From Lacticaseibacillus suibinensis (lineage in GTDB: Bacteria; Bacillota; Bacilli; Lactobacillales; Lactobacillaceae): a DNA stretch of 64,000 nucleotides. A program made the translations under genes and the position numbers. The first letter of the stretch is position 1. Each line of letters begins with the position of its first letter. Below the pieces are notes generated by a model, which had not been told where the DNA came from, did no database searches, and was given only the letters and a program-made list of their open reading frames with translations. Below are positions 8,038 through 16,626 of the stretch, piece by piece. The stretch spans positions 29,905 to 93,904 of the forward strand of contig NZ_RHOK01000012.1 of assembly GCF_003946175.1 (NCBI RefSeq). Reading direction: 5' to 3'.

Positions 8038-9072
8038 ATGAAGGAAACAGTATTACTCGGTGGCTATACCCGGCATGAAGGCCAGGGCATCTACCGCGCC
8101 GACTTCGATTCAGATACTGGGGCGATGAGCACCCCGGAACCTTATATCACGTCTTTGGGCTCACCCACTTACATGGCCGTCTCCAACGCCGGCATTGCTT
8201 ACGCCGTGGATGCAGCTGACGGCAAAGGCGGCGTGGCTGCCATCGACTTGAACCAAAACCCACCTGTTTTGTTGAATACGGTCTTAGAACCTGGCACGTC
8301 GCCGGCTCACATTTCAATCGATGAAAAGCGCCAGCTGGTATTTGCTGCCAACTATCACGAAGGCCGCGTGAATGTCTACAAGATCAACGCGGATCACACC
8401 ATTACCCCGACTGATGTCGCACGTCATCACGGCCATGGTCCCAAGCCGGAACAAGATGCTAGCCATGTCCACTTCGCTGGTCTTACCCCAGACGGCCGCT
8501 TAGCTGTGATTGATTTGGGCACCGATGAGGTTTACACCTACCCGTTGAATGATGAAGGCAAGTTGGACACGCCAGCGATTTTGAAGCTGGCGCCAGGGTT
8601 TGGCCCGCGCCACCTGGTGTTCCACCACAGCAAGCCGATTGCCTACTTGCTGGCTGAACTCTCCAGCCAAATCACGGTGTTGCAATACGACCCTGCCACT
8701 GGGCGCTTCACCCAAGGCCAGACGCTGAAGACCATCCCGGCTGATTGGACGAAGCACAATGGCGCTGCCGCCATTCGCATTAGCGCTGATAGCCGGTTCA
8801 TCTACGTCACCAACCGCGGTTACAACAGCGTCACTGTGTTTGAAGTGAGCGAAGATGGCCAAAGCCTCACCGAAATCCAGCAGATTCCTTCTGAAGGCGA
8901 CTTTCCGCGGGACGCTGCGCTAGACTTGTCAGAAAACTTCTTGCTGGCAGTGAACCAGAACACCAGCAATGGCACGCTGTACAAGCGTGATTCCGACAGC
9001 GGCAAGCTGACGCTCGTGCAAAAGGACATTGTCGCACCCGAAAGCGTCAATGTGGTTTTCCTGAAAGCCTAG
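8038..9072 (+). CDS. Lactonase-family beta-propeller protein (6-phosphogluconolactonase-like)
   Basis: This 344-residue cytosolic protein has the repeating blade pattern of the 7-bladed lactonase family (Pfam PF10282): GTSPAHISIDEKRQLVFAAN, GFGPRHLVFH, DSRFIYVTNRGYNSVTVFEV. The family includes E. coli Pgl, which hydrolyses 6-phosphogluconolactone in the pentose phosphate pathway; the substrate here is inferred. ATG 8038 is preferred to the adjacent TTG 8035 because AAAGGAGG (8022-8029) is then eight bases away. An extended -10 (TGGTATAAT, 7991-7999) provides a promoter. No dehydrogenase gene lies beside it. Confidence 0.85.
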   Translation: MKETVLLGGYTRHEGQGIYRADFDSDTGAMSTPEPYITSLGSPTYMAVSNAGIAYAVDAADGKGGVAAIDLNQNPPVLLNTVLEPGTSPAHISIDEKRQLVFAANYHEGRVNVYKINADHTITPTDVARHHGHGPKPEQDASHVHFAGLTPDGRLAVIDLGTDEVYTYPLNDEGKLDTPAILKLAPGFGPRHLVFHHSKPIAYLLAELSSQITVLQYDPATGRFTQGQTLKTIPADWTKHNGAAAIRISADSRFIYVTNRGYNSVTVFEVSEDGQSLTEIQQIPSEGDFPRDAALDLSENFLLAVNQNTSNGTLYKRDSDSGKLTLVQKDIVAPESVNVVFLKA

Positions 9073-9081
9073 GCTTAAACT

Positions 9082-9103
9082 GACCCAGCAATGGGTCTTT
9101 TTT
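9082..9103 (+). terminator. Rho-independent terminator after the lactonase gene
   Basis: GACCCA-GCAA-TGGGTC followed by six T, nine bases after the stop. Confidence 0.85.
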
Positions 9104-9192
9104 ATTGGGATTGTGTAAAATTTGCTTTTCCCCCTCGCCAGCACCGTCTTGCAAGGTATACTGAAAACATTGAAATGCTTTAGGAGGAAATT

Positions 9193-10014
9193 ATGTTAGA
9201 TATTATCAAAGCCGTGATCATCGGGATTGTTGAAGGGCTCACCGAGTTCCTGCCCATCAGTTCCACCGGCCATATCGATTTGGTCAGCCAACTGGTGAAA
9301 ATCAACCAACCTGCCGCTTTCATGGCGATGTTTGAATATGTGATTCAGTTCGGCGCCATTTTGGCGGTGGTGCTGCTGTACTTCAATAAGCTCAATCCTT
9401 GGAGTCCCCAGAAAAACCACGACCAACGCCAAGCCACCTGGGTGCTATGGGCCAAAGTCGTGGTTGCCGTCCTACCGTCAGTGGTGATTGGCCTGCCGCT
9501 GAATGATTTCATGGATGAACACCTGCACAAGCCGCTGGTTGTGGCCTCGATGTTGATCCTCTATGGGATCTTGTTCATCGTCATTGAAAACATCTTCAAA
9601 AACCGCGCACCGAAAATCAGTAAGCTCGCTGACTTGAGCTTCCAAACTGCCCTCTTCATTGGCCTGTTCCAAGCGCTCTCGATTGTGCCAGGGACCAGCC
9701 GTTCTGGCGCCACGATTCTTGGGGCGATCATTCTCGGCACCAGCCGGTATGTGGCCACGGAATTTTCTTTCTTCCTGGCAATTCCGACGATGGTTGGGGT
9801 CTCCATTCTCAAAATCGGCAAATTTCTGCTGCAAGGTAATGCCTTCACCGGCGCTCAGTGGGCCATTTTAGCCACTGGGATGATTGTTTCATTCCTTGTC
9901 GCGGTGGTATCCATCAAGTGGCTGCTGAAATTCGTGCAAACCCACGATTTCAAACCCTTTGGCTGGTACCGCATTGCCTTGGGGCTGGTCGTGCTACTCG
10001 TTTTGTTCCTATAA
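9193..10014 (+). CDS. uppP: Undecaprenyl-diphosphate phosphatase UppP (BacA)
   Basis: This 273-residue polytopic membrane enzyme removes a phosphate from undecaprenyl diphosphate outside the membrane, recycling the lipid carrier of cell wall synthesis; overproduction gives bacitracin tolerance in other bacteria. The two family signatures are visible: [14 protein letters not shown] near the N-terminus (residues 14-27, with the catalytic glutamate pair) and [12 protein letters not shown] near residue 165. The ATG has AGGAGG seven bases upstream. The stop is followed within two bases by the cutC ribosome site, so the two genes are very probably one operon. Confidence 0.95.
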   Translation: MLDIIKAVIIGIVEGLTEFLPISSTGHIDLVSQLVKINQPAAFMAMFEYVIQFGAILAVVLLYFNKLNPWSPQKNHDQRQATWVLWAKVVVAVLPSVVIGLPLNDFMDEHLHKPLVVASMLILYGILFIVIENIFKNRAPKISKLADLSFQTALFIGLFQALSIVPGTSRSGATILGAIILGTSRYVATEFSFFLAIPTMVGVSILKIGKFLLQGNAFTGAQWAILATGMIVSFLVAVVSIKWLLKFVQTHDFKPFGWYRIALGLVVLLVLFL

Positions 10015-10026
10015 GGAGGCAAATTT

Positions 10027-10668
10027 ATGTTACTGAAAGAAGCTTGTGTTGAGAATTTCACCAATATCCCAGCCGCGCTGCAAGCCGGCGCCAAGCGCAT
10101 CGAATTGAACGATAACTTGGCTGTCGGCGGCACTACCGTTTCCCGGGGCGTGATGGCAGAAGCAACCCGCTACGTCCATGAAAATGACGCCAGCTTGGTG
10201 GCCATGATCAGACCGCGCGGCGGCAACTTTGTCTACTCGGACACCGAGCTGAAAATCATGGAAGCCGATTTGTTTGTCGCGCAGGAACTTGGTGTGGACG
10301 CCGTGACCTTTGGCGCCTTGACCCCGGACGGCTGGCTGGATGAAGAGGCCATGGAAAACCTCATTGCCGCTAGCGCCGGTATGACGGTGGTAATGCACAT
10401 GGCCTTTGATGCCATTCCTGAAGCCAAGCAAGCGGCCGCCATTGATTGGCTGGCCGCCCGAGACGTCAGCCGCATTCTCACCCACGGCGGTCCGCTCACC
10501 GAGTCGATTGACGCCACCACCCCTCATCTCAAGGAATTAGTGACGTTGGCGCAAGGCAAGCTCGAAATTCTGCCTGGCGGCGGCATTACCGCAGCCAACG
10601 TCGAAGCCGTCACCTCGGCAATTGGGGTCAACCAAGCCCATGGCACCAAAATCGTGACCATCGCGTAA
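10027..10668 (+). CDS. cutC: CutC family protein (copper homeostasis family)
   Basis: This 213-residue TIM-barrel protein begins MLLKEACVENFTNIPAALQAGA and contains RIELNDNLAVGGTTVS and MIRPRGGNFVYSD, the hallmark segments of CutC. The family was first linked to copper tolerance, but its chemistry remains unclear, so the copper role is family lore rather than something seen here. It follows uppP by 12 bases with AAGGAGG between them, and a strong shared terminator follows. Confidence 0.9.
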   Translation: MLLKEACVENFTNIPAALQAGAKRIELNDNLAVGGTTVSRGVMAEATRYVHENDASLVAMIRPRGGNFVYSDTELKIMEADLFVAQELGVDAVTFGALTPDGWLDEEAMENLIAASAGMTVVMHMAFDAIPEAKQAAAIDWLAARDVSRILTHGGPLTESIDATTPHLKELVTLAQGKLEILPGGGITAANVEAVTSAIGVNQAHGTKIVTIA

Positions 10669-10685
10669 TGCTTGAAACACAAACA

Positions 10686-10730
10686 GAGCCGCACTGCTTC
10701 AAATGTTGAAGCAGTGCGGCTCATTTTTTA
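10686..10730. terminator. Bidirectional terminator between cutC and degV
   Basis: GAGCCGCACTGCTTCAA pairs perfectly with TTGAAGCAGTGCGGCTC around a three-base loop, with six T on the plus strand. It can serve both convergent genes. Confidence 0.9.
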
Positions 10731-10735
10731 CGGTT

Positions 10736-11605
10736 TTACTTGCGGTCGGCGGCGCCCATCACGAACGCCGCTACGCAGCCAAAGCCAGTGTGGCTGGCAA
10801 TGGTGAGGCCGATGTCGCCGAGGGTCACGTTCGCGTCAGGCGCTTTGGCCAAAATCATCTTCTTGGTTTCTTCCGCCGCGGCGGTGTCCCCTGAGGTGCC
10901 AATTAACACAGGCTGCTTGGGGTCACTGGGCAAAGCGGCAACCACTTTGTCGGCTAAGGCCTGCAGCGAACGCTTGCGGGCGCGCACCTTGCTGACCACG
11001 CGCAACTTACCGGCGGGATCGACATCCATCACCGGTTTGATATTCAGCATCGTCCCTAACGCCGCTGAGGTCCGCGACACGCGGCCGCCGTGGTACAGGT
11101 AATCTAGGCTGTCCACCGTGAACCACTGCTGCAAACGCAGGCGGTTGGCTTCAAACCACGCGACCAATTCGGCCAGCGTCTTGCCTTCTTGCTGCAGGCG
11201 GATGGCTTCCAGCACCATCCGGCCTTCGCCTTCAGAAGCTGCCAGCGTATCCACGATTTCCAACTGGGCATCGGGATACTGCTCCAGCACCATCGCCTTG
11301 GCTTGCTGGGCGCTGGCCATTGAGCTGCTCAGCCCGCCGGAGAACCCAATATAGACTGCAGGTGTGCCTGCCTTCGCGTAAGGCGTGAAAAAGTCCACAT
11401 ACTCGCCGATGTTGATGGCTGAAGTTGATGGCATCACCCCGGCTTTGATTTTCTCAAAGAATTCTTGGAGCTCATACGAGCCGCCCATGTCATCGGTCAA
11501 ATCCTGGCCGGCCACATTAAAGTGAAACGGCACGAACGCCACCTTGTTGGCCTTTAAGGTCGCCAAGGGGAGATCACAGGCAGAATCCGTTAATAGTTGA
11601 TACAT
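10736..11605 (-). CDS. DegV/FakB family fatty-acid-binding protein
   Basis: This 289-residue protein begins MYQLLTDSACDLPLATLKAN and carries the two-domain DegV pattern, including MPSTSAINIGEYVDFF and SGGLSSSMASAQQAK. DegV proteins bind a fatty acid, and those paired with FakA present it for phosphorylation; lactobacilli usually have several copies. The specific partner is not in this window. I choose ATG 11605 because AAGGA lies ten bases before it; the in-frame GTG 11614 sits too close. It lies 13 bases after the rluD-like gene on the same strand and may be the last gene of the relQ-nadK-rluD unit. Confidence 0.88.
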   Translation of the reverse strand: MYQLLTDSACDLPLATLKANKVAFVPFHFNVAGQDLTDDMGGSYELQEFFEKIKAGVMPSTSAINIGEYVDFFTPYAKAGTPAVYIGFSGGLSSSMASAQQAKAMVLEQYPDAQLEIVDTLAASEGEGRMVLEAIRLQQEGKTLAELVAWFEANRLRLQQWFTVDSLDYLYHGGRVSRTSAALGTMLNIKPVMDVDPAGKLRVVSKVRARKRSLQALADKVVAALPSDPKQPVLIGTSGDTAAAEETKKMILAKAPDANVTLGDIGLTIASHTGFGCVAAFVMGAADRK

Positions 11606-11618
11606 CTTTTCCACATCC

Positions 11619-12515
11619 TTACTTGAGCTGCAACTTTTCTTGCGCTACCAACGATAACATATCAGGCGGCAGCGCCGCGGTCAACTCTAGCCGCTTTTTG
11701 GCAATGGGATGCCAAAACGTCAAAGCGGCGCAGTGCAGGGCCTGCCGCGCCATCCCTGGCGGCCCGCCATAGAGGTCGTCGCCGAAGAGCGGATGACCAA
11801 TCGCGGCAAAATGCACCCGGATCTGGTGGGTGCGGCCGGTGTGCAACTGCACCTGCACTAACGCCGCGGCAGGATTAGCCGCTAGGGTTTCATATTCAGT
11901 CACCGAGGTTTTCCCAGTTAAGGTCACTTGGCGCTTCATGTAAAAATCCTGACTGCGGCCGATTTTGAGCACCAACCAACCATGCTCAGCCAAGCCGGCG
12001 CCACCTCGCACCACCGCTAAGTAGGTTTTGCTGAGGTCATCGGTGTGGAGCTGCCGGTCCAGCAAGCTGTGAACAAAGCCACTTTTGGCAAACAGCATCA
12101 GGCCACTGGTATCTCGATCCAGCCGGGTCACCACATGAATGGCCGCACTTTCGGCATGGGTCTTGATCAAATAGGCCTTCACCCGATTGGCCATACTGTC
12201 GTTGCCTTTGGCAGCATCGGGAATCGAGGCCACCCCGGCCGGCTTATTCACCACCAGTAAATATTCATCTTCGTAGCAAATGGCCAGTGGCGCTTCATAT
12301 GGCACCACGGTATCCACCGCCACTTCCGGCGCCGTTTGCAGGAAAATCTGATCCCCCGACCGCAAGCGAAAGGCGGTATTGCGCTGCTTTCGATTCACAA
12401 ACACAAAACCGCCATGAAATTTTAGCTTTTTCAATTGGGCCAAGGAAAAACCTTGTTGAATCAAAAAGTGTTGCAAGGTGTTGCGCGGGCCTTCATACGT
12501 CCACTTAAAGCGCAT
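11619..12515 (-). CDS. RluD-family RNA pseudouridine synthase (YjbO type)
   Basis: This 298-residue enzyme of the RluA/RluC/RluD group converts uridines in rRNA or tRNA to pseudouridine. The catalytic motif VTRLDRDTSGLMLFAK is present with its aspartate, followed by RTHQIRVHFAAIGHPLFGD. The N-terminus has a weak S4-like stretch (SLAQLKKLKFHGGFVFVN). The start is ATG 12515 (MRFKWTYEG), which overlaps the end of nadK by 11 bases; longer in-frame extensions upstream lie wholly inside nadK and are not used. The overlap implies translational coupling. The RNA target cannot be assigned. Confidence 0.9.
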   Translation of the reverse strand: MRFKWTYEGPRNTLQHFLIQQGFSLAQLKKLKFHGGFVFVNRKQRNTAFRLRSGDQIFLQTAPEVAVDTVVPYEAPLAICYEDEYLLVVNKPAGVASIPDAAKGNDSMANRVKAYLIKTHAESAAIHVVTRLDRDTSGLMLFAKSGFVHSLLDRQLHTDDLSKTYLAVVRGGAGLAEHGWLVLKIGRSQDFYMKRQVTLTGKTSVTEYETLAANPAAALVQVQLHTGRTHQIRVHFAAIGHPLFGDDLYGGPPGMARQALHCAALTFWHPIAKKRLELTAALPPDMLSLVAQEKLQLK

Positions 12516-13314
12516 CAGGTTTCTTCGCGCCGATAAAGGCGTCCTCCACGCGGTCCCAGAAGTGCATATGGCGATAGCGAGCAAAGTGAATGCGCTCGCT
12601 GGCAATTTTGAAGCGGATGGCATTGATCATCGAGGGCCGGGCAGTGAATTGATCGATGGTCATCACGTAATCCTGGAACGGCTCTGGCCGGAGCGAAATC
12701 CATTCGTCTGGCGCCAAAATCATCGGGGCGGCCAACGTCCGGAACACCCGGTTGTTGATCGAGGCGATTTCGGTGACTTGCATCGCATCCAGCCGCGGAT
12801 GAATCACGGCCCCGCCGTTGGACTTACTGTAAGCCGTGGAACCGGTTGGCGTGGCCACACACAACCCGTCGCCGCGGAAGCTTTCGAAGAAGTTCTCCCG
12901 GATGTACACATCGCTGCGCATCGTGCCGCTTTCCCGCTTCAGCGTCGCTTCGTTCAGCGCTAGGTAATGCGCCGTCGTGCCGTCTTCAAAGTCGGCCAGG
13001 ACGTCGAGCAAAGGATACGAAATACTTTCGCCGGAATCGCGATTCAGGGCTTCAATCAAGGCATCCACTTCAAAATCGCGCCAGTCCGTGTAAAAACCCA
13101 AGTGCCCAGTGTGCACGCCAATAAACCGGACATGATCTAGCTGGTCGGCATAGCGGTGAAACGCTGATAACAGCGTGCCATCGCCGCCGACGGTAATCAC
13201 CACATCCGGGTGCGCTTCATCGATTTGAAATGCTGGGGCCTTCAAACCAGCCAAGAGCTTGCCCTTGGCCACTTGGGAATTCGCGTTTGAATTGGCGTGA
13301 ATAGACACTCGCAT
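12505..13314 (-). CDS. nadK: NAD kinase
   Basis: This 269-residue enzyme phosphorylates NAD+ to NADP+ with ATP or polyphosphate. It shows VGGDGTLLSAFH (GGDGT at 43-47), the NE motif in LALNEATLKRES, and the nucleotide-binding PTGSTAYSKSNGGAVIHP. The length is typical of Firmicutes NadK/PpnK. It lies two bases after relQ and overlaps rluD, the same order as yjbM-yjbN-yjbO of Bacillus. Confidence 0.96.
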   Translation of the reverse strand: MRVSIHANSNANSQVAKGKLLAGLKAPAFQIDEAHPDVVITVGGDGTLLSAFHRYADQLDHVRFIGVHTGHLGFYTDWRDFEVDALIEALNRDSGESISYPLLDVLADFEDGTTAHYLALNEATLKRESGTMRSDVYIRENFFESFRGDGLCVATPTGSTAYSKSNGGAVIHPRLDAMQVTEIASINNRVFRTLAAPMILAPDEWISLRPEPFQDYVMTIDQFTARPSMINAIRFKIASERIHFARYRHMHFWDRVEDAFIGAKKPDAL

Positions 13315-13316
13315 GC

Positions 13317-13982
13317 TTAGTCATCCTTTTTTTCTGGCAACGACTGGCGGCGCGGCATGTTCTGCCCTTTGCCATATGAAAACAGTTGCTGCGCTTCTTG
13401 AATTTCCTCACGAATTTCGGACATTTCATCATCCAGCAAGGCACTGGCTTCGGCGGCGCGCTTGAGCCGCTCTTTCAAGGCATCAGGGAAGTCGCCTTGA
13501 TATTTATAATTCAGGCTGTGCTCAATGGTGGCCCAGAAATTCATCGCCATGGTGCGAATCTGAATTTCCGCCAGTAGCTTCTTTTCGCCTTCGACCATTT
13601 GGACCGGGTACTCGATCACCACATGGTAACTGCGATATCCCGACGGCTTGACGTTGGTGACATAGTCGCGCTCTTCCACGACCTTCATATCCGTGCGCTG
13701 GTGAATGAGCTCCACCACAGCGTAAATGTCTTCAACAAATTGGCATTGAATGCGTAGACCGGCAATATCTTGCATGTCCTGCTCCAGCAACTCGTCGGTG
13801 ATATACCGGCGCGACTGCTTTTCCACAATCGAGTCCACTGGCTTCACCCGCCCGGTGACGATTTCAATCGGGGAATAGGTGCCTGACTGCAGGAATTGAC
13901 TGCGCATCCCGCGAAATTTAATTTTGAGTTCCTTAACCGCTTGTTCATACGGCATCAAAAACGTTTCCCAATCCCGCTGCAT
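13317..13982 (-). CDS. relQ: Small alarmone synthetase RelQ (GTP pyrophosphokinase)
   Basis: This 221-residue protein makes (p)ppGpp from ATP and GTP/GDP. It has only the synthetase domain: the conserved VTGRVKPVDSIVEKQSRR and RDYVTNVKPSGYRSYHVVIEYP, then EIQIRTMAMNFWATIEHSLNYKY, followed by a helical C-terminus used for tetramerisation. No hydrolase domain is present. ATG 13982 (MQRDWETF) is preceded by GGAGGCGGCAAG; the upstream ATG 14012 is less suitable. Its product may tie GTP levels to the neighbouring NADP and RNA modification genes; that link is conserved synteny, not proof. Confidence 0.94.
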   Translation of the reverse strand: MQRDWETFLMPYEQAVKELKIKFRGMRSQFLQSGTYSPIEIVTGRVKPVDSIVEKQSRRYITDELLEQDMQDIAGLRIQCQFVEDIYAVVELIHQRTDMKVVEERDYVTNVKPSGYRSYHVVIEYPVQMVEGEKKLLAEIQIRTMAMNFWATIEHSLNYKYQGDFPDALKERLKRAAEASALLDDEMSEIREEIQEAQQLFSYGKGQNMPRRQSLPEKKDD

Positions 13983-14086
13983 CTTGCCGCCTCCAATTCT
14001 AACCTGTTTCATTTTACCATAAAGTCGCGCTCACCTCGCGCTTGTCATTGGAACATAGCGTATACTTAATCCGAGGTGATTTGACC

Positions 14087-14674
14087 ATGAGTATCCACAG
14101 CGAACAAGAATTCAAGACCCTGATCACGCCGGCCCAAAGTGCAGCTATCTTGGCTGCTCTGCCGTTCGCCCCGGCTTTTGACCAAACCAACACGTACTAC
14201 GACACCCCTGACTTTGCGCTACGCCAGCAAAACCAAGGCCTGCGCATTCGCCAGTTTGCCACTCGCGCCGAGCAAACCTTGAAACAGCCCCATGGCGCCG
14301 GCCACCAGCTACTGGAAATCACGGACCCTTTGACGGTGAGCGAAGCGCGGGCGCTGATCAGTGCCAACAGCGTGGCCAATCACGGCCAAATCAAAACGAC
14401 GCTAGAAGCCGCGGGCATTGAACCGAGCTCACTGCAACAGTTTGCTGCCGCAGTCACGCGCCGGCGCGTCTCCCACCAACCAGGCGGGCTAGTGACTGTG
14501 GACGAGACCCACTACCCGAATGGCCACAGCGATTTCGAGTTGGAACTGGAATACACCACTGATGCGCATGCCTATTGGCAGACCCTGCTGAAGCAATTCG
14601 CCATCACGCCTTCCCCGGTGCAAAACAAGGTGGCCCGGGCGGCCGCCAATGTCAGCAATTCACAAGCACATTAA
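14087..14674 (+). CDS. CYTH-domain protein (YjbK type)
   Basis: This 195-residue protein has the CYTH signature E-x-E-x-K as EQEFK at residues 5-9, then alternating beta strands with charged residues such as GLRIRQFATRAEQTLKQP and VDETHYPNGHSDFELELEY. The fold is the triphosphate tunnel enzyme fold, which binds metal and triphosphate groups, so an inorganic triphosphatase or related activity is possible. It is divergent from relQ, and YjbK neighbours RelQ in many Firmicutes. ATG 14087 is chosen because GAGGTGAT lies seven bases upstream. Confidence 0.88.
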   Translation: MSIHSEQEFKTLITPAQSAAILAALPFAPAFDQTNTYYDTPDFALRQQNQGLRIRQFATRAEQTLKQPHGAGHQLLEITDPLTVSEARALISANSVANHGQIKTTLEAAGIEPSSLQQFAAAVTRRRVSHQPGGLVTVDETHYPNGHSDFELELEYTTDAHAYWQTLLKQFAITPSPVQNKVARAAANVSNSQAH

Positions 14675-14777
14675 TTGTCATAAATTAGTTTTCTGGTAAA
14701 GTGAGGAGTAGAAGCCCATTATGCAGAAACCCTTCTTTTCCGCGCTTCCACTTAAAAACTCTCCGGGAGGACTCACC

Positions 14778-15386
14778 GTGTTAGAACTTTTCCTATTCAT
14801 CAATCCCATTGGCACCCGCTGCCGCGAAGCAGAACGTGCGGTTCAGCGTTTGGCAAAAGAACTGACGCAAAAAGTGAAGCTCCGCTTTGTCCCACTCGTG
14901 AATTTTACCGTGATTGACCGTTATATGGCCGAACTGGGGCTCGACGCCCATGACCTCGACCTACGCAACCAGCTGTTCGACACTGCCTACCAAATCGCGG
15001 TGGACTACAAGGCCGCTCAATTCCAAGGCAATAAAAAAGCGCGCGCCCTGCTGTTGGCAGAACAAGCGCCTTTAACCTGCCCCGCCCAGGCGTACGATTC
15101 GCAAGTGGCCGCCGAGGCCGTCGCGGCGATTGGCTTTGACGTGGCCGCCTTCAACGAAGACCGCGCCCGTGAAGCGATGCATCAGTGTTTATGCTCAGAT
15201 CAAGCCATTGCCCTGGAAATGGCCATCACCTCCACCCCAGCAGCAGTGATTTTCGACACCAACAAGCCGCAAGAGGGCCTGCGCCTTGAGCAACTGCCCT
15301 CGCTGCACATGCTTAAACGCATCTGTGAAAAATATCTGCTCCAACCAGAACTCCCAGCACCAGAAGCGATGTTGCGGGTGCTTTAG
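14778..15386 (+). CDS. spxH: SpxH/YjbH-like ClpXP adaptor, DsbA-like fold
   Basis: This 202-residue protein begins V(M)LELFLFINPIGTRCREAER, a thioredoxin-like N-terminus of the YjbH/DsbA group, followed by a helical insertion and a C-terminal ITSTPAAVIFD strand that resembles the cis-proline loop. YjbH delivers the regulator Spx to ClpXP in Bacillus. The usual CxxC-type site is reduced to a single cysteine here, so a redox role is doubtful. GTG 14778 with GGGAGG eight bases upstream is chosen; the in-frame ATG 14721 has a more distant GAGGAG. The neighbourhood (CYTH, RelQ, NadK) matches the yjbH region of Bacillus, which supports the call. Confidence 0.75.
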   Translation: MLELFLFINPIGTRCREAERAVQRLAKELTQKVKLRFVPLVNFTVIDRYMAELGLDAHDLDLRNQLFDTAYQIAVDYKAAQFQGNKKARALLLAEQAPLTCPAQAYDSQVAAEAVAAIGFDVAAFNEDRAREAMHQCLCSDQAIALEMAITSTPAAVIFDTNKPQEGLRLEQLPSLHMLKRICEKYLLQPELPAPEAMLRVL

Positions 15387-15393
15387 CCATCAA

Positions 15394-15428
15394 AACCGGA
15401 TTAGCCTTTGACTAATCCGGTTTTTTAT
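15394..15428 (+). terminator. Rho-independent terminator after spxH
   Basis: AACCGGATTAG pairs with CTAATCCGGTT around a seven-base loop, followed by TTTTTT. Confidence 0.88.
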
Positions 15429-15516
15429 TTGGCCGCAAGTGTTGAAACGCGACAATGCCCCTTTCACTTAGGTATGATAAGTTAAAGTCGTCAACTAAAT
15501 CCAGGGAGGGATTGCG

Positions 15517-16626
15517 ATGAAAATTGGTGTGCCAAAGGAAATCAAGAACAATGAAAATCGGGTGGGCCTGACCCCTCCCGGCGCGGCGAGTTTGATCAAG
15601 GCCGGCCACAAGGTGGCAATTGAGCATACGGCCGGTACCAGCGCCGGCTATGCCGACGCAAAATACGAGGCGGCGGGCGCGCAGCTGGTCGATGCCGACA
15701 CCGCTTGGCAAGCGGACTTGGTGATCAAAGTCAAAGAGCCCCTCGCCAGCGAATACCACTACTTCCGGTCGGATTTGATTTTGTACACCTACCTGCACTT
15801 GGCCGCTAACAAGCCCCTAACGGAAGCCCTGATGGCCGCTGGGGTCACCGCCATTGGTTACGAAACCATGGTCGGCCCCGCCGCTGACTTACCGGCGCTG
15901 GCGCCAATGAGTCAAGTGGCTGGCCGCATGGCAGTGTTATTCGGCGCCCAGTATCTCCAAACGCAAAACGGCGGTAAAGGCGTGCTACTCACCGCCGTGC
16001 CTGGCGTGGCCAAAGCCAATGTTGTCATCATTGGCGGTGGCGTGGTCGGCTTGAATGCCGCCAAAACTGCTTTGGGCCTTGGCGCCAATGTCACCGTGCT
16101 GGATATCAACAGCCACACCCTGGCGCGCATTGATGCCCAATTTGGCGGTCAAGTCCAAACGCTGTTCTCCAATGAGGCCAATCTAGCTGCCACCATTAAA
16201 ACTGCTGACCTGGTGATTGGAGCCGTGCTTATTCCAGGCGCCGTGGCCCCAAAGCTGGTTTCGGAGCAAATGATTGCCAGCATGACCCCTGGTAGCGTCG
16301 TGGTTGACATCCCCATCGATCAAGGCGGCATTTTTGCCACCAGTGATCATGCCACCACCTTTGATGATCCGATTTACATCAAACACGGGGTGATTCATTA
16401 CGCCGTGGCCAATGTCCCGGGCGCAGTGCCAAAAACCGCGACCGATGCCTTAACCGCAGTGACAACGCCACTTGCGGTCAAGCTCGCCACGCAAGGCCTC
16501 ACTCAAGCCGCGCAAACCGACCACATGCTTTACACCGGCGTCAACATCTATGCCGGTCAGCTGGTCGAACCCGCCGTTGGCGCAAGCCTGAACCTAGCTT
16601 ATGAGGATTTAGCGAAGCTGCTGTAG
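15517..16626 (+). CDS. ald: Alanine dehydrogenase
   Basis: This 369-residue enzyme interconverts L-alanine and pyruvate plus ammonia with NAD. It starts MKIGVPKEIKNNENRVGLTP, the family N-terminus, and has the substrate-binding KVKEPLASEY, the catalytic-region YTYLHLAAN and a Rossmann NAD site VVIIGGGVVGLNAAKTALGLG. The length is typical. GGAGGG lies seven bases before the ATG. Its last 18 bases overlap the end of the convergent coiA gene. Confidence 0.95.
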   Translation: MKIGVPKEIKNNENRVGLTPPGAASLIKAGHKVAIEHTAGTSAGYADAKYEAAGAQLVDADTAWQADLVIKVKEPLASEYHYFRSDLILYTYLHLAANKPLTEALMAAGVTAIGYETMVGPAADLPALAPMSQVAGRMAVLFGAQYLQTQNGGKGVLLTAVPGVAKANVVIIGGGVVGLNAAKTALGLGANVTVLDINSHTLARIDAQFGGQVQTLFSNEANLAATIKTADLVIGAVLIPGAVAPKLVSEQMIASMTPGSVVVDIPIDQGGIFATSDHATTFDDPIYIKHGVIHYAVANVPGAVPKTATDALTAVTTPLAVKLATQGLTQAAQTDHMLYTGVNIYAGQLVEPAVGASLNLAYEDLAKLL

